Source of the DNA: Thermococcus sp. SY098
GTDB taxonomy: Archaea > Methanobacteriota_B > Thermococci > Thermococcales > Thermococcaceae
Direction of reading: 5' to 3'
Length of the DNA stretch: 64,000 nucleotides
Assembly: GCF_035621495.1 (NCBI RefSeq)
Contig: NZ_CP141821.1
Span: forward strand, 400,760-464,759
Numbering within the stretch: position 1 is the first letter of the stretch; each line of letters starts with the position of its first letter. The notes under the pieces are model-generated. The model had not been told where the DNA came from. It was given only the letters and a program-made list of their open reading frames with translations, and made no database searches. The translations under genes and the position numbers were made by a program. Positions 51,184 to 61,935 of the stretch are shown one piece after another.

Positions 51184-51686
51184 TCGAAGATCACCTTTAA
51201 GAATTTTTCAAATGGTTTTGTGATATTCTCAGATGCCCCTTCAACAGTGGCATCTTTAACATCGATCCAGTGAATGAAGTAGCGATCCCCTTTTACGTCC
51301 AAGGTTATCGTACCTGGGGTTAAGGTTATCGAGTTAGCCAGGGTGAGCTTGCCAACGTTGTTCTTTAGAACTGTTTTGCATTCGACAATTCCCGGATTTA
51401 TTGGTCTCTTTGGATGCAGCACTCTGTAGGCAACATCCAGATTTGCCATTATCATTGCCCAAAGAAAATAGGGCACATATGCTGCAGCATATACAATCCT
51501 CTTAGGGTGAAGATTTGCAAGACCCTTCTCCGTGAATACTTCGTAAGTTAATGCTGCCACAATTAGGGAAAACAGTGCACCTATTATCAATTCTTGCGGA
51601 TCAAGGCTGCTTGTCAGGAAAAGCCAAATCACAAAAAGCACAATCACGGTGTATAGGTAACGGCTTATTCTGCTTGCCTCTTCCAT
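51180..51686 (-). CDS. mbxA: MBS subunit MbxA (MrpE-like)
   Basis: A 168-residue MrpE-like protein: two N-terminal helices, then a cytoplasmic domain with LANSITLTPGTITLDVKGDRYFIHWID. It is the first gene of the mbx operon. The ATG at 51686 follows GGAGGG; the earlier TTG lies too close to that site. An AT-rich TATA region and a SurR motif lie upstream. Confidence 0.9.
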   Translation of the reverse strand: MEEASRISRYLYTVIVLFVIWLFLTSSLDPQELIIGALFSLIVAALTYEVFTEKGLANLHPKRIVYAAAYVPYFLWAMIMANLDVAYRVLHPKRPINPGIVECKTVLKNNVGKLTLANSITLTPGTITLDVKGDRYFIHWIDVKDATVEGASENITKPFEKFLKVIFE

Positions 51687-51750
51687 TACCAACCCTCCAG
51701 GAGTTTAAACTTGAAAGTTTTTACATCCTTAACTTTTGGTTCAAAATTGA

Positions 51751-51760
51751 TATTTATAAA
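51751..51760. promoter_or_regulatory. shared TATA region of mbx and the micro-ORF
   Basis: TATTTATAAA can be read as a TATA box on either strand because TTTATAAA is self-complementary. On the minus strand initiation would be near 51727, before mbxA; on the plus strand near 51780, before the 36-codon ORF. Confidence 0.5.
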
Positions 51761-51780
51761 CTTTATCAAACAAACTTTTA

Positions 51781-51797
51781 GTTTCAAACAGAAAGTT
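51781..51797. promoter_or_regulatory. SurR-type site, GTTn3AACn5GTT
   Basis: GTTTCAAACAGAAAGTT matches the extended motif described for the Pyrococcus redox regulator SurR, with GTT-TCA-AAC, five bases, then GTT. The mbx operon is a known SurR-linked operon in Pyrococcus furiosus. Here the site is about 30 bp upstream of the minus-strand TATA region and at the expected start of the plus-strand transcript. Confidence 0.7.
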
Positions 51798-51816
51798 AAA
51801 AATGGAGGTAGCAAAA

Positions 51817-51927
51817 ATGTCCTTTGGTGTAATAGAGGAGCCTTCAAAGTGCACAGCATGCCATCAATGCTTAGAGACATTTTTAAGTTGCAGGGACAAC
51901 ATGGCAAAGTTACACCGCCCAGCATAA
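51817..51927 (+). CDS. 36-residue Cys-rich micro-protein
   Basis: An ATG with GGAGGT upstream opens a 36-codon frame ending at TAA 51925-51927. It reads MSFGVIEEPSKCTACHQC, then a helix and a fourth cysteine (TFLSC). C-x2-C-x2-C is the start of a ferredoxin-type cluster motif. It may be a small metal- or sulfur-binding peptide, or the 5' remnant of a lost ferredoxin gene. It is divergent from mbx and shares its SurR-type site. It is too short for statistical support. Confidence 0.4.
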   Translation: MSFGVIEEPSKCTACHQCLETFLSCRDNMAKLHRPA

Positions 51928-51957
51928 CATAAAAAGTTAAGCAGAAAAAGCTTGAAA

Positions 51958-52458
51958 TTAGTATATTGAAATCCTCTTGACACCTTCAAGTTTTGAAAGC
52001 TCGTTAATAAGGTCTCCTGGAATTGGCTTCTCTGTGATTATAGTTAAGGTAGCTTCTGGATAAAGTTCTGGATCTTCGGCCACAACTTGAATAATGTTTA
52101 TTCCCCTCTCTGCGATTTTGCCTGCTATTTTTGCCAGAATTCCTATAGCCCTGGGTTCTGGCTCAATTTCAATAACTCCGTAACCCACATGCCTGCCGAC
52201 GAATTTCATGTGAACTGTTGGCTCCAAGTTTGTGTAAATTTCTCTAAGCTCTGGTATCTTGAGGATCATTGCTACAGTTTCCTTAACTACCCTTCTGTCA
52301 ACGTCAAGAGCTTTTGCTATCTTTGTATATGGTACTTCAATATTGCCGCATTTGATTTTCATGTCGTCTGAGACCTTAAGTCCGTATTTCAAAAGTGTCT
52401 TTGCTATTTGCTTTCTAACAGGATATTCATCAAAGTAATGCTCAATCTTTCCCCACAT
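51958..52458 (-). CDS. HTH-ACT regulatory protein
   Basis: A 166-residue protein. The N-terminal 80 residues hold a helix-turn-helix-like element (VPYTKIAKALDVDRRVVKETVAMIL). The C-terminal half is an ACT domain (YGVIEIEPEPRAIGILAKIAGKIAERGINIIQ). It resembles the archaeal COG2061 group of predicted amino-acid-responsive regulators. The start at 52458 follows AAGGTGG. Ligand and target are unknown. Confidence 0.75.
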   Translation of the reverse strand: MWGKIEHYFDEYPVRKQIAKTLLKYGLKVSDDMKIKCGNIEVPYTKIAKALDVDRRVVKETVAMILKIPELREIYTNLEPTVHMKFVGRHVGYGVIEIEPEPRAIGILAKIAGKIAERGINIIQVVAEDPELYPEATLTIITEKPIPGDLINELSKLEGVKRISIY

Positions 52459-52601
52459 AGGTACCACCTTGGGCAATCCAGTTCAGCATTATACTTTAAG
52501 CGACAATAATATTAAAATGTTTCCATGTCCACATTTATCGCTGAGAATGTACGAATTAGACATTTAAAGTTTACTCAAGATTTTTAAATCATCATTTATG
52601 A

Positions 52602-53876
52602 ATGGCAAACATGATCAAAATTAAGCCTCCCCACTCATATTTTGAAGATTTGGGAGAAAGCGTGAGATTAGTCTGGAGAAACACTCTTTATGCAGATTTT
52701 GAGAAAAAGATACTTGCAAAGGCTATAAAAAAGAAATACAGGGTTAGACCAGAAATTACAGCCGAGAAGGGCTATCTCATTATTGATAACATTGATGACC
52801 CAGACGCTGAAAAATTTGTTGAATTTTTTATCTCAAACAATCTTGGGGCATTTCTCAAAAGCCGATATACACGAAGAGAGGTAATTTATATTCATGAAGG
52901 AATGAATGTCCCATTGTTAGGGTATAATGCATTTGGGCTGATAGACAGGGGGACAAACCTTATCCAAGTAAGGGGCTCGAGTGGATGCAATCTGTCGTGC
53001 ATTTTCTGCTCGGTTGATGAGGGTCCCTACTCCAGAACCAGAAGAATCGATTATGTTGTTGATATTGACTACCTCATGAAGTGGTTTGATGAAGTTGCAA
53101 GGTTTAAGGGCAAAGGCCTTGAAGCACACTTAGATGGACAAGGTGAACCTTTGCTCTATCCATTCATAGTTGAGCTTGTGCAGGCATTGAAGGAGCACCC
53201 AAATGTTGATGTCGTATCAATGCAGAGCAATGGTGTTCTTTTGAATGACAGGTTAGTTGAGGAGTTAGCTGAGGCTGGATTGGACAGGATAAATCTTTCG
53301 GTGCACTCCCTTGATCCTGAAAAGGCAAAGATGCTCATGGGGATGAAAAATTACGATCTGGATCATGTTTTGGAGATGGCAGAGGCACTGGTAAATGCAG
53401 GGATCGATGTCCTCCTTGCTCCAGTGATTATCTTTGGAGTGAATGACAACGAAGCCGAGGCATTCATAGAGTTTGCGAGAAAGATTGGGGCTGGAAAGAG
53501 ATGGCCTGCGTTGGGTTTTCAAAATTACATGCCCTATAAGTTTGGCAGAAATCCAGCAATAGCCAGGCTTGTGCCGTTTAAGAAGTTTTATGAATGGTTA
53601 AGGGAGCTTGAAAAAAAGACTGGAATGAAGCCCCTTGTCCTGAGACCAGAGCACTTTGGAATGCATAGGAGGAAATTTATTCCTTTGGCATTCAGGACGG
53701 GAGAAGTGGTAAAAGCTGAGGTGATCTTACCAGGGAGAATTGAAGGCGAAATGCTTGCAGTTGCAAGGAACAGGCTGATTGAGGTAATAAACACCAATGC
53801 CAGAGTTGGAGACAAGATAAGGGTTAAGATCGTGAGGACAAGACACGGGATTTATGTAGGGACGCCAGTTAAATAA
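52602..53876 (+). CDS. radical SAM-TRAM protein
   Basis: A 424-residue protein. CNLSCIFCS (residues about 128-136) is the radical SAM cluster, and HLDGQGEPLLYP and MQSNGVLL follow. The last 65 residues form a TRAM domain (LPGRIEGEMLAVARNRLIEVI ... GDKIRVKIVRTRHGIYVG) that usually binds RNA. It resembles archaeal COG2100 proteins; the reaction is unknown, but RNA modification is plausible. No ribosome site is seen and the mRNA may be leaderless or short-leadered. It overlaps wecB by 8 nt. Confidence 0.8.
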   Translation: MANMIKIKPPHSYFEDLGESVRLVWRNTLYADFEKKILAKAIKKKYRVRPEITAEKGYLIIDNIDDPDAEKFVEFFISNNLGAFLKSRYTRREVIYIHEGMNVPLLGYNAFGLIDRGTNLIQVRGSSGCNLSCIFCSVDEGPYSRTRRIDYVVDIDYLMKWFDEVARFKGKGLEAHLDGQGEPLLYPFIVELVQALKEHPNVDVVSMQSNGVLLNDRLVEELAEAGLDRINLSVHSLDPEKAKMLMGMKNYDLDHVLEMAEALVNAGIDVLLAPVIIFGVNDNEAEAFIEFARKIGAGKRWPALGFQNYMPYKFGRNPAIARLVPFKKFYEWLRELEKKTGMKPLVLRPEHFGMHRRKFIPLAFRTGEVVKAEVILPGRIEGEMLAVARNRLIEVINTNARVGDKIRVKIVRTRHGIYVGTPVK

Positions 53877-55002
53877 ACCTCGAGCTTCTAACTTTCAGCT
53901 CTCCTCTTTCATAAAGCTCAAGCAAAATCTTCACAATTCTTTCTCCTGCTTTTCCATCTCCAAAGGGATTCTCTGCAGATGCCATTTTTTCGTAGAAGCC
54001 CTTATCATTCAAAAGCTTGTTAACATAATACAGTGCCCTATCCTTCTCAAGACCAACCAAAATATTGCCACCAGCTTTAACTGTCTCGGGTCTCTCTGTA
54101 TTATAGCGCAAAGTTAAGCAGGGCACATTTAGGATTATGCTTTCCTCCTGTACTCCGCCAGAATCTGTCATTACAATCTTGGCATTCTTCTGCAACTTTA
54201 GAAAGTCAAGATACCCTAAAGGTTGGGTAATTATGAGATTTTCAATTTTCTTAACTCTCTTCCACAGCCCAAACTCTCTAAGCCTGTTTCTTGTTCTCGG
54301 ATGCATTGGGTAAACTGCTTTTATTGGAAGAGCTTCAAGGATTTCAACCAATTTTTTGAGATTTTCTTTGTTATCAGTGTTCTCCGCCCTGTGAGCCGTA
54401 ATGAGGATATACTCTTTTGGTGTAAGATTAAATCTATCAATAACATCACTCTTTCGCTCAGCTATCTCTGAATTCTGGAGAACTGCGTCAACTATTGTGT
54501 TTCCAACAACATAAACGCCTTCTCTAATACCCTCATTCTCCAAATTTTTCTTAGCCTCTTCCGTTGGAGCGAAGAGAACTTCACTTGCATGATCAGCTAG
54601 AATTCTGTTTATTTCTTCAGGCATTGTTCTGTCAAAGCTCCTCAGTCCAGCTTCAACATGAGCTACAGGGATTTTCAATTTAACGCTGGCTAAAGCTCCA
54701 GCCAAAACCGTGTTCGTATCTCCCTGAACGAGTGTAACATCTGGCTTCTCTTTCATCAAAACCTTCTCGATTTTAATCATGGCAATTCCTGTTTGCTCCG
54801 CCTGGGTTCCAGAGCCGACTTCAAGATGATAATCAATGCTGTTAAGCTCAAGCTCCTCTAAGAAAATGCGGCTCATCTCGTAGTCGTAATGCTGTCCCGT
54901 ATGAATCAGGAGGGGCTTAACCCCTCTTTTCTCGAATTCTCTAATAACTGGAGCAAGCTTTATGATCTCGGGACGCGTTCCGAAGACAAATGCTGGCTTC
55001 AA
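53869..55002 (-). CDS. wecB: UDP-GlcNAc 2-epimerase
   Basis: A 377-residue enzyme of the WecB family. FGTRPEIIKLAPVI, HTGQHYD, VQGDTNTVLAGALA, HVEAGLRS, TAHRAEN and TDSGGVQEE are all present. It makes UDP-ManNAc from UDP-GlcNAc for surface polysaccharide or protein glycans. The start is TTG 55002, overlapping the wecC stop (TTGA) after GGAGGGG. It acts before WecC, encoded just upstream. Confidence 0.93.
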   Translation of the reverse strand: MKPAFVFGTRPEIIKLAPVIREFEKRGVKPLLIHTGQHYDYEMSRIFLEELELNSIDYHLEVGSGTQAEQTGIAMIKIEKVLMKEKPDVTLVQGDTNTVLAGALASVKLKIPVAHVEAGLRSFDRTMPEEINRILADHASEVLFAPTEEAKKNLENEGIREGVYVVGNTIVDAVLQNSEIAERKSDVIDRFNLTPKEYILITAHRAENTDNKENLKKLVEILEALPIKAVYPMHPRTRNRLREFGLWKRVKKIENLIITQPLGYLDFLKLQKNAKIVMTDSGGVQEESIILNVPCLTLRYNTERPETVKAGGNILVGLEKDRALYYVNKLLNDKGFYEKMASAENPFGDGKAGERIVKILLELYERGELKVRSSRFI

Positions 55003-56285
55003 TACTCGCCCCTCCCAATGCCCTTAAATATGAAGCCCTTGGGAGGCTCGTCAATTACGTGTCTGCCGTCCACTATAATTTTATTTCTCATCAGCTTTCC
55101 CAGCTCCTCCCAATTGAGTTTTTTAAACTGTGAATGATCAGTTGCAATTACAATTGCATCAGAATCTTTTACTGCCTCCTCCAAGGTTTTGTGCGTCCCG
55201 TTAACATATGGATCATAAGAGCGAACCTCTTTGACATCATCTTGGATAGCTTCAATAAACACATATGCGGGTGAATTCCTCGTGTCATCAGAGTTTCCTT
55301 TGTATGCCAAACCAAGGACTGTTACAACAGCTTCCTCTGGAGGCAAGTTTATCGTTTTGAATGCTTCAAACAGCAAATCTTTTGCCATCAAAGGCATGTC
55401 TTCATTGATTTCTCTCGCTTTCTTAATCAGTCCAAAGTCCTCTTTTGCTGAACTAAGCAGTAAATATGGATCTTTCGGCAAACAGTGTCCGCCAACGCCT
55501 ATCCCAGGAATGTGTATTTTAACCCTTGGATGGGTGTTCGCCAGCTCAATAGCTTCAAATATGTTAATCCCATACTGGTGAGCCAAAAATGCGAATTCAT
55601 TTGCAAGTGCAATGTTCACATCCCTAAATGTATTCTCCATGAGCTTTACCATTTCACTTGTGGTTGGATCTGTTTTAAAAATCTGTCCTTTAACAAAGGT
55701 TCGATATAAAATTTCAGCCAAATCAGCGCTTTCTCTGGTTATTCCCCCGAGAATTCTTGAGTTGTATACAAGTTCCTTGAAGATCCTTCCCGGCATTACC
55801 CTTTCCGGGGCATGAACCATGTAAAAGTCCTCTCCAGCTTTAAGTCCGGTAAGGGTCTCAATTAATCTTGCCATTCTCACAGTTGTCAGGGGAGGGACGG
55901 TGCTCTCAATTATCACCATGGAGCCTTTTTTCATAGCTCTTGCTACTGTTTTTACAGCACTTTCAAGATACTCTAAATTAGGCGTTTTGTCTTCTCTGAG
56001 TGGGGTTTGAACACAGATTATATAGACGTCTTTATTTTTTATATCCTCAGGGTTTGAAGTTGCCCTGAGTTTCCCACTCTTAATTGCCTCCTGAAGAAGC
56101 CTATTTATTTCAGGCTCCACTATATGTGCAGTTCCGGAATTAAGCTTCTTTACTACCTCTTCTCTTATTTCATACCCCGTTACATTAAATCCAGAATTTG
56201 CGAACATTATGGCAGTAGGGAGACCTATGTATCCCAAACCAATAACAGCGATTTCCACGTTCCTGTTCTGTATCCTCTCCCTCAT
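54999..56285 (-). CDS. wecC: UDP-ManNAc dehydrogenase
   Basis: A 428-residue UDP-glucose/ManNAc dehydrogenase. IAVIGLGYIGLPTAIMFA binds NAD, ESTVPPLTT and GGHCLPKDPYLL (catalytic Cys) follow, and GLAYKGNSDDTRNSPA lies in the C-terminal domain. With WecB it makes UDP-ManNAcA. The start at 56285 follows GAGGGGGAAG; the longer reading adds 38 unlikely residues. Confidence 0.93.
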   Translation of the reverse strand: MRERIQNRNVEIAVIGLGYIGLPTAIMFANSGFNVTGYEIREEVVKKLNSGTAHIVEPEINRLLQEAIKSGKLRATSNPEDIKNKDVYIICVQTPLREDKTPNLEYLESAVKTVARAMKKGSMVIIESTVPPLTTVRMARLIETLTGLKAGEDFYMVHAPERVMPGRIFKELVYNSRILGGITRESADLAEILYRTFVKGQIFKTDPTTSEMVKLMENTFRDVNIALANEFAFLAHQYGINIFEAIELANTHPRVKIHIPGIGVGGHCLPKDPYLLLSSAKEDFGLIKKAREINEDMPLMAKDLLFEAFKTINLPPEEAVVTVLGLAYKGNSDDTRNSPAYVFIEAIQDDVKEVRSYDPYVNGTHKTLEEAVKDSDAIVIATDHSQFKKLNWEELGKLMRNKIIVDGRHVIDEPPKGFIFKGIGRGEY

Positions 56286-56584
56286 CTTCTTCCCCCTCAG
56301 AATAAGGAGCAAAGAAGTAAATTTAAGGCTTTTCCAAGTAACGATTTCAGATATCAATATGATGCGGTTGATACAAAATTTTAATTTCAACAGCAACATC
56401 AGATTTCTCCTGCTGCATTTTCCGAATATATCCCTCTATACCTGCGAAATCATCCCTTGAAAACGTAATAAACATTAAAACATTGAAATCAACGATAAGA
56501 AATCTTAAAAAAGAAGCCTTCACAACCGTTTTACGGAAACCCTTTTAATGGACAAAGCTGCCCATTATAATTAGGTGGGAATAT
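56286..56584. other. intergenic region between wecC and DUF354
   Basis: No gene seen. It holds the divergent promoters: AAATTTAAGG near 56317 (TATA for wecCB on the minus strand) and CCCTTTTAATGG near 56541 (TATA for DUF354). Confidence 0.5.
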
Positions 56585-57664
56585 ATGAAGATATGGATTG
56601 ACATTGTAAATTCACCTCATGCTCACTTCTTCAAGGGTATAATTAAAGAGCTTGAAAAAAGGGGTCATGAAATTCTGGTTACGACGAGAGAGTTTGATGG
56701 GCTAACTGATATTCTCGACATGCTTGGGATCGACTATTATGTTGTTGGTAAGCATGGTGGATCAACCTTAGAGGGGAAGCTTCTTGCAAGCGCTGAGAGA
56801 CAGTACAAGCTGGCAAAGCTTATAATCGAAGAAAAACCAGATCTCTGTGCCCATAAGAATTCTCCAGAGGCTCCAAGAGTTGCCTATGGTTTAGGGATAC
56901 CTACTATTGGATTTGTGGACAATGATACCTCAGTTCCTGTTAACAAGCTCATGCTGCCTTTTACAAATAGGGTGATTTATCCCAAAGCTATTGATGCTTA
57001 TGACTTAATTAGATGTGGGGCTGATGCAAACTCCCTGAGACCAATTAATGGATTTCCAGAAATAGCTCACTTATATGGATTCAAACCCAACACAGCGCCC
57101 TTAAAAGAGCTTGGGATTGAGAAATACAGTTATATCGTTATGAGAACTGAGCCCATAAAAGCCAATTACTTTAATGGAGATGCCGAAAAAAGCATTCTTG
57201 AGGACATCATCCCTCTTCTCCCGGATCTCCCGATAGTCTTATTCCCCAGAACAGAAGAACAGGCTAAGAGATTTAAACGGTTTGATAATGTCATAATTCC
57301 TGATCATGTAACCGACAGTTTAAGCCTTCTCTATTATGCAAAGCTCATGATAGGAGCAGGGGGAACCATGAACAGAGAAGCATTGGCACTTGGCACACCA
57401 ACAATTTCAACATATCCTGGAAAGCTCTTAGCAATTACAAAATGGCTCATAAGCTTGGGAATTAAATACCATTCAACTAACCCAATTGAAGTTGCAAGCA
57501 AGGCTTGGGAAATGGTCAGGAAAAACGGCACATACAGAAATTACATTCGCAGTGTTGTTTCAACTCTTGAAAATCCTGTTGAAGTGATGATTGAAGAAAT
57601 AGAGACATATGAGGAGCTTGGAACATTCCCCCCACTGCAAAATTCAAAAGCTGTAACCAGCTAA
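56585..57664 (+). CDS. DUF354 glycosyltransferase-like protein
   Basis: A 359-residue GT-B-fold protein of DUF354. IWIDIVNSPHAHFFKGII opens it; GKHGGSTLEGKLL, GIPTIGFVDNDTS and AGGTMNREALALGTPTIS (nucleotide-sugar site) follow. The family is linked to surface polysaccharide genes, consistent with adjacent wecB/wecC. AGGTGGG precedes the ATG. It overlaps the spoIIM-like gene by 21 nt. Confidence 0.8.
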   Translation: MKIWIDIVNSPHAHFFKGIIKELEKRGHEILVTTREFDGLTDILDMLGIDYYVVGKHGGSTLEGKLLASAERQYKLAKLIIEEKPDLCAHKNSPEAPRVAYGLGIPTIGFVDNDTSVPVNKLMLPFTNRVIYPKAIDAYDLIRCGADANSLRPINGFPEIAHLYGFKPNTAPLKELGIEKYSYIVMRTEPIKANYFNGDAEKSILEDIIPLLPDLPIVLFPRTEEQAKRFKRFDNVIIPDHVTDSLSLLYYAKLMIGAGGTMNREALALGTPTISTYPGKLLAITKWLISLGIKYHSTNPIEVASKAWEMVRKNGTYRNYIRSVVSTLENPVEVMIEEIETYEELGTFPPLQNSKAVTS

Positions 57665-58204
57665 AGAAGGAGTAACATATGCCTCAATGAGCGCCGCAAT
57701 TAAAAGCATGAAAATAGCTATGCCAAGCATTCTCATGGCTGTTCTAAATCCTCTTCTGAATCTATCGCCAAGAGTTCCTTCCCCTTTAATAATCTCCAGA
57801 TACCATTCAATTCCTCCCAGACCTGCAATTGCAAATGCAGGGATTTCAACAATCCCATGGGGCAGGATTGAGAGCAGGATTTTTGTTAAGCTTTCACCCT
57901 GGAGATAAGAATATTCCATGACGATTCCCACTAAGAAGCCATTAAAGAAGAGAATTCCCAAGGGCACAACCCCAAACAGCACACCACCAAAAGCCGCCAA
58001 AATAGCCACTCGTGTATTGTTTAGAAATATCAATTTAAAAAGGGTAAAACTGTCTGGAACGCCATTAAGTTTGCTACCAAAAATCTGTTTTAAATTCAAG
58101 AACAGATTTTCCGCAAACTGGGGATTTAAAACTGTAAAGACTACTCCCAATGAAGCTCCAATCAAAAATGTTCCGAGAAGAGCCAAGAAGATTTTCTTAT
58201 TCAT
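57644..58204 (-). CDS. SpoIIM-like (DUF95) membrane protein
   Basis: A 186-residue protein with about five membrane helices. NNTRVAILAAFGGVLFGVVP and ILPHGIVEIPAFAIAGLGG (the HGxxExPA motif) are diagnostic of the SpoIIM/DUF95 family. The archaeal function is unknown. It starts within the end of the upstream LplA-C-like gene (8-nt overlap) after GAGGGG. Confidence 0.85.
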   Translation of the reverse strand: MNKKIFLALLGTFLIGASLGVVFTVLNPQFAENLFLNLKQIFGSKLNGVPDSFTLFKLIFLNNTRVAILAAFGGVLFGVVPLGILFFNGFLVGIVMEYSYLQGESLTKILLSILPHGIVEIPAFAIAGLGGIEWYLEIIKGEGTLGDRFRRGFRTAMRMLGIAIFMLLIAALIEAYVTPSLAGYSF

Positions 58205-58481
58205 GCTCTCCCCTCAATGCGTTCTTTAATGCTATTTTGAAATCTTCAACATTTATGTAAGGCATTTCCACATCAAGCCTCATTGCAAAAAATTCATCAA
58301 TTATATGCTCAAGCTCTTCAAGTTTATGCCCTTTGAGTTTTTTCTCAAGCTCCTCGATAGTATTTTCGGGATATATAAAGAAATCCCCTGTAATTTTAAC
58401 ATTCTCAGCAATACCGTCTTTTTCTTCAATTTCAAATCTTATCAGCCCCTTCTTTGCTTTATGTTCTCCTATCTTCCTCAT
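58197..58481 (-). CDS. lipoate-ligase C-terminal-domain-like protein
   Basis: A 94-residue protein matching the stand-alone accessory domain of archaeal lipoate-protein ligase. GLIRFEIEEKDGIAENVKITGDFFIYPE and IEELEKKLKGHKLEELE resemble LplA C-terminal/LplB. It may pair with a catalytic LplA encoded elsewhere. The start at 58481 follows GTGAGGG; the longer reading runs into the promoter region. Confidence 0.7.
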   Translation of the reverse strand: MRKIGEHKAKKGLIRFEIEEKDGIAENVKITGDFFIYPENTIEELEKKLKGHKLEELEHIIDEFFAMRLDVEMPYINVEDFKIALKNALRGEHE

Positions 58482-58549
58482 TGCCCTCACGTAAAAATTT
58501 AAAGCGGAGAAGTTTTTAAAGGTTAAGCTCAACTCACGTTAGGTGGTGA

Positions 58550-60496
<1,947 letters not shown>

Positions 60497-60931
60497 TCAT
60501 AAAATTGGTTTTCCTGTATTTACTTCAATCTTTTGCTCTTTTTCACTTGCTAATATCAAAGACCCAATCCCTATTAAAACTAAAGAAATTGCGTATTTTA
60601 TAATTGAAGGGTGCTGTCTTAGTTCAACATAAACTATGCACTCTTGGTTGCTTTCAACTTCTATTAAATGCTCGCCCTTAAATCTTGCAGAATACATTTT
60701 GAATTCTCCTACTTTCTCTCCATCAATTTTCACTGTAAATGGTGTATTAGAAGTCAACTTTACTGAAATATCCCCATTTAAATAGAGAGCATCTGTAAAT
60801 TGATTGGAGTGTGTAAGAATCATCTGCTCTCCTCCACCGTACCCACCTACGAGGTGTGGATATATTGTGAGGAGGAAAACAAGGTAAAGTGTTCCCCCTA
60901 TTATCAAGCCACTCCCAAAGAGTTTTCTCAT
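60497..60931 (-). CDS. membrane-anchored beta-domain protein, unknown
   Basis: A 144-residue protein with an N-terminal helix (GSGLIIGGTLYLVFLLTIYP), an extracytoplasmic beta-rich domain of about 80 residues, and a C-terminal helix (IIKYAISLVLIGIGSLILA). The start at 60931 follows AGGTGAG. No family recognised. Its 3' end abuts argS. Confidence 0.6.
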   Translation of the reverse strand: MRKLFGSGLIIGGTLYLVFLLTIYPHLVGGYGGGEQMILTHSNQFTDALYLNGDISVKLTSNTPFTVKIDGEKVGEFKMYSARFKGEHLIEVESNQECIVYVELRQHPSIIKYAISLVLIGIGSLILASEKEQKIEVNTGKPIL

Positions 60932-61050
60932 GCTCTCACCTATTTCCATTATCATTATTTGTCTATATAACTTTTACTCAAAAATCAAGTATTAACAAAC
61001 TTTGGAAAACCCTAAAAACCTCTAAAAACTAAGGGGGCATGGTGAGCTTC

Positions 61051-61935
61051 ATGAGGGGTGTAATTGTTCCATTAGTAACTCCGTTTAATGAAGACTACTC
61101 ACTGGACTTTCAGGCTTTAGAGGAGCATATAAACTATCTCCAAAGAGCGGGGGTTCATGGGATTTTTGTAAATGCAACTACAGGAGAGTTCACAAGCCTC
61201 ACCAAGGAAGAAAGAAAGCTCTTAGCTGAAAGAGGGCGGGAACTTGTAAATGCATCGTTTTATCTTGTGGGAACTGCCTCGCCAAACACACTTGAAGTGG
61301 TAGAGCTAACCAAACATGCTGAAGATATCGGTGCAGATTATGCGGTAATAGCCCCACCATATTACTGTCCGCTGAAGGACAAAGCCCTTTTCACCCATTA
61401 TTCAACGATAGCAGAGAGAACGGATATTCCAATAATTCTCTACAATATCCCAAGCTGTGCAAATCCGTTAAGCATTCAGGTGATAAAGGAGCTGGCTCTT
61501 GAGTACAGTAGCATAGCTGGAGTTAAAGAAACAATAGACAGCATAAGTCATGTGAGAGACGTTATCTTTGAAGTTAAAGGAGAAAGAAAAGACTTCAAAG
61601 TATTTACAGGGTTGGATCATCACTTCCTGAATACATTAATCCTCGGAGGCGATGGAGGTATAATGGCATGTGCAAATTTTGCTCCTGAAATCCATCTCAA
61701 GCTCTTTGAGGCATTTGAAGAAAACAGGCCGGAAATGTTTGAATACGCCAGAAAACTGGCAAAACTCTCACAAGTTTATAATTTGGCATCTTCTTTCGGC
61801 TCTGCGATAAAAATCGCAATGCAGCTTAGAGGTTTTCCAATAAAACCAGTGCTAAGACCTCCATACGTGATAGATGGAAAAGAAACAAGAGAAAAGATAA
61901 AAGAACTGTTGTCCTCACTGGAGCTTATACCTTAA
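61051..61935 (+). CDS. DapA/NAL-superfamily aldolase or lyase
   Basis: A 294-residue (beta/alpha)8 protein of the dihydrodipicolinate synthase/N-acetylneuraminate lyase family. [11 protein letters not shown] holds the carboxylate-binding loop, ILYNIPS the catalytic Tyr and GVKETIDS the Schiff-base Lys. Thermococcales do not make lysine through diaminopimelate, so a 2-keto-3-deoxy-sugar-acid aldolase or related lyase is more likely. The start at 61051 is favoured by GGTGA five bases upstream. It overlaps prf1 by 21 nt. Confidence 0.8.
   Translation: MRGVIVPLVTPFNEDYSLDFQALEEHINYLQRAGVHGIFVNATTGEFTSLTKEERKLLAERGRELVNASFYLVGTASPNTLEVVELTKHAEDIGADYAVIAPPYYCPLKDKALFTHYSTIAERTDIPIILYNIPSCANPLSIQVIKELALEYSSIAGVKETIDSISHVRDVIFEVKGERKDFKVFTGLDHHFLNTLILGGDGGIMACANFAPEIHLKLFEAFEENRPEMFEYARKLAKLSQVYNLASSFGSAIKIAMQLRGFPIKPVLRPPYVIDGKETREKIKELLSSLELIP

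Noticed and set aside
42009-51686. Reading the cluster as an Mrp antiporter, Mbh hydrogenase or complex I
   Set aside because: It has two antiporter-like H subunits, a fused MrpA-C/MrpB subunit and a large subunit without NiFe CxxC motifs, in the order specific to MBS.
61051-61935. dapA for lysine biosynthesis
   Set aside because: Thermococcales lack the diaminopimelate route; the superfamily includes sugar-acid aldolases that fit better.
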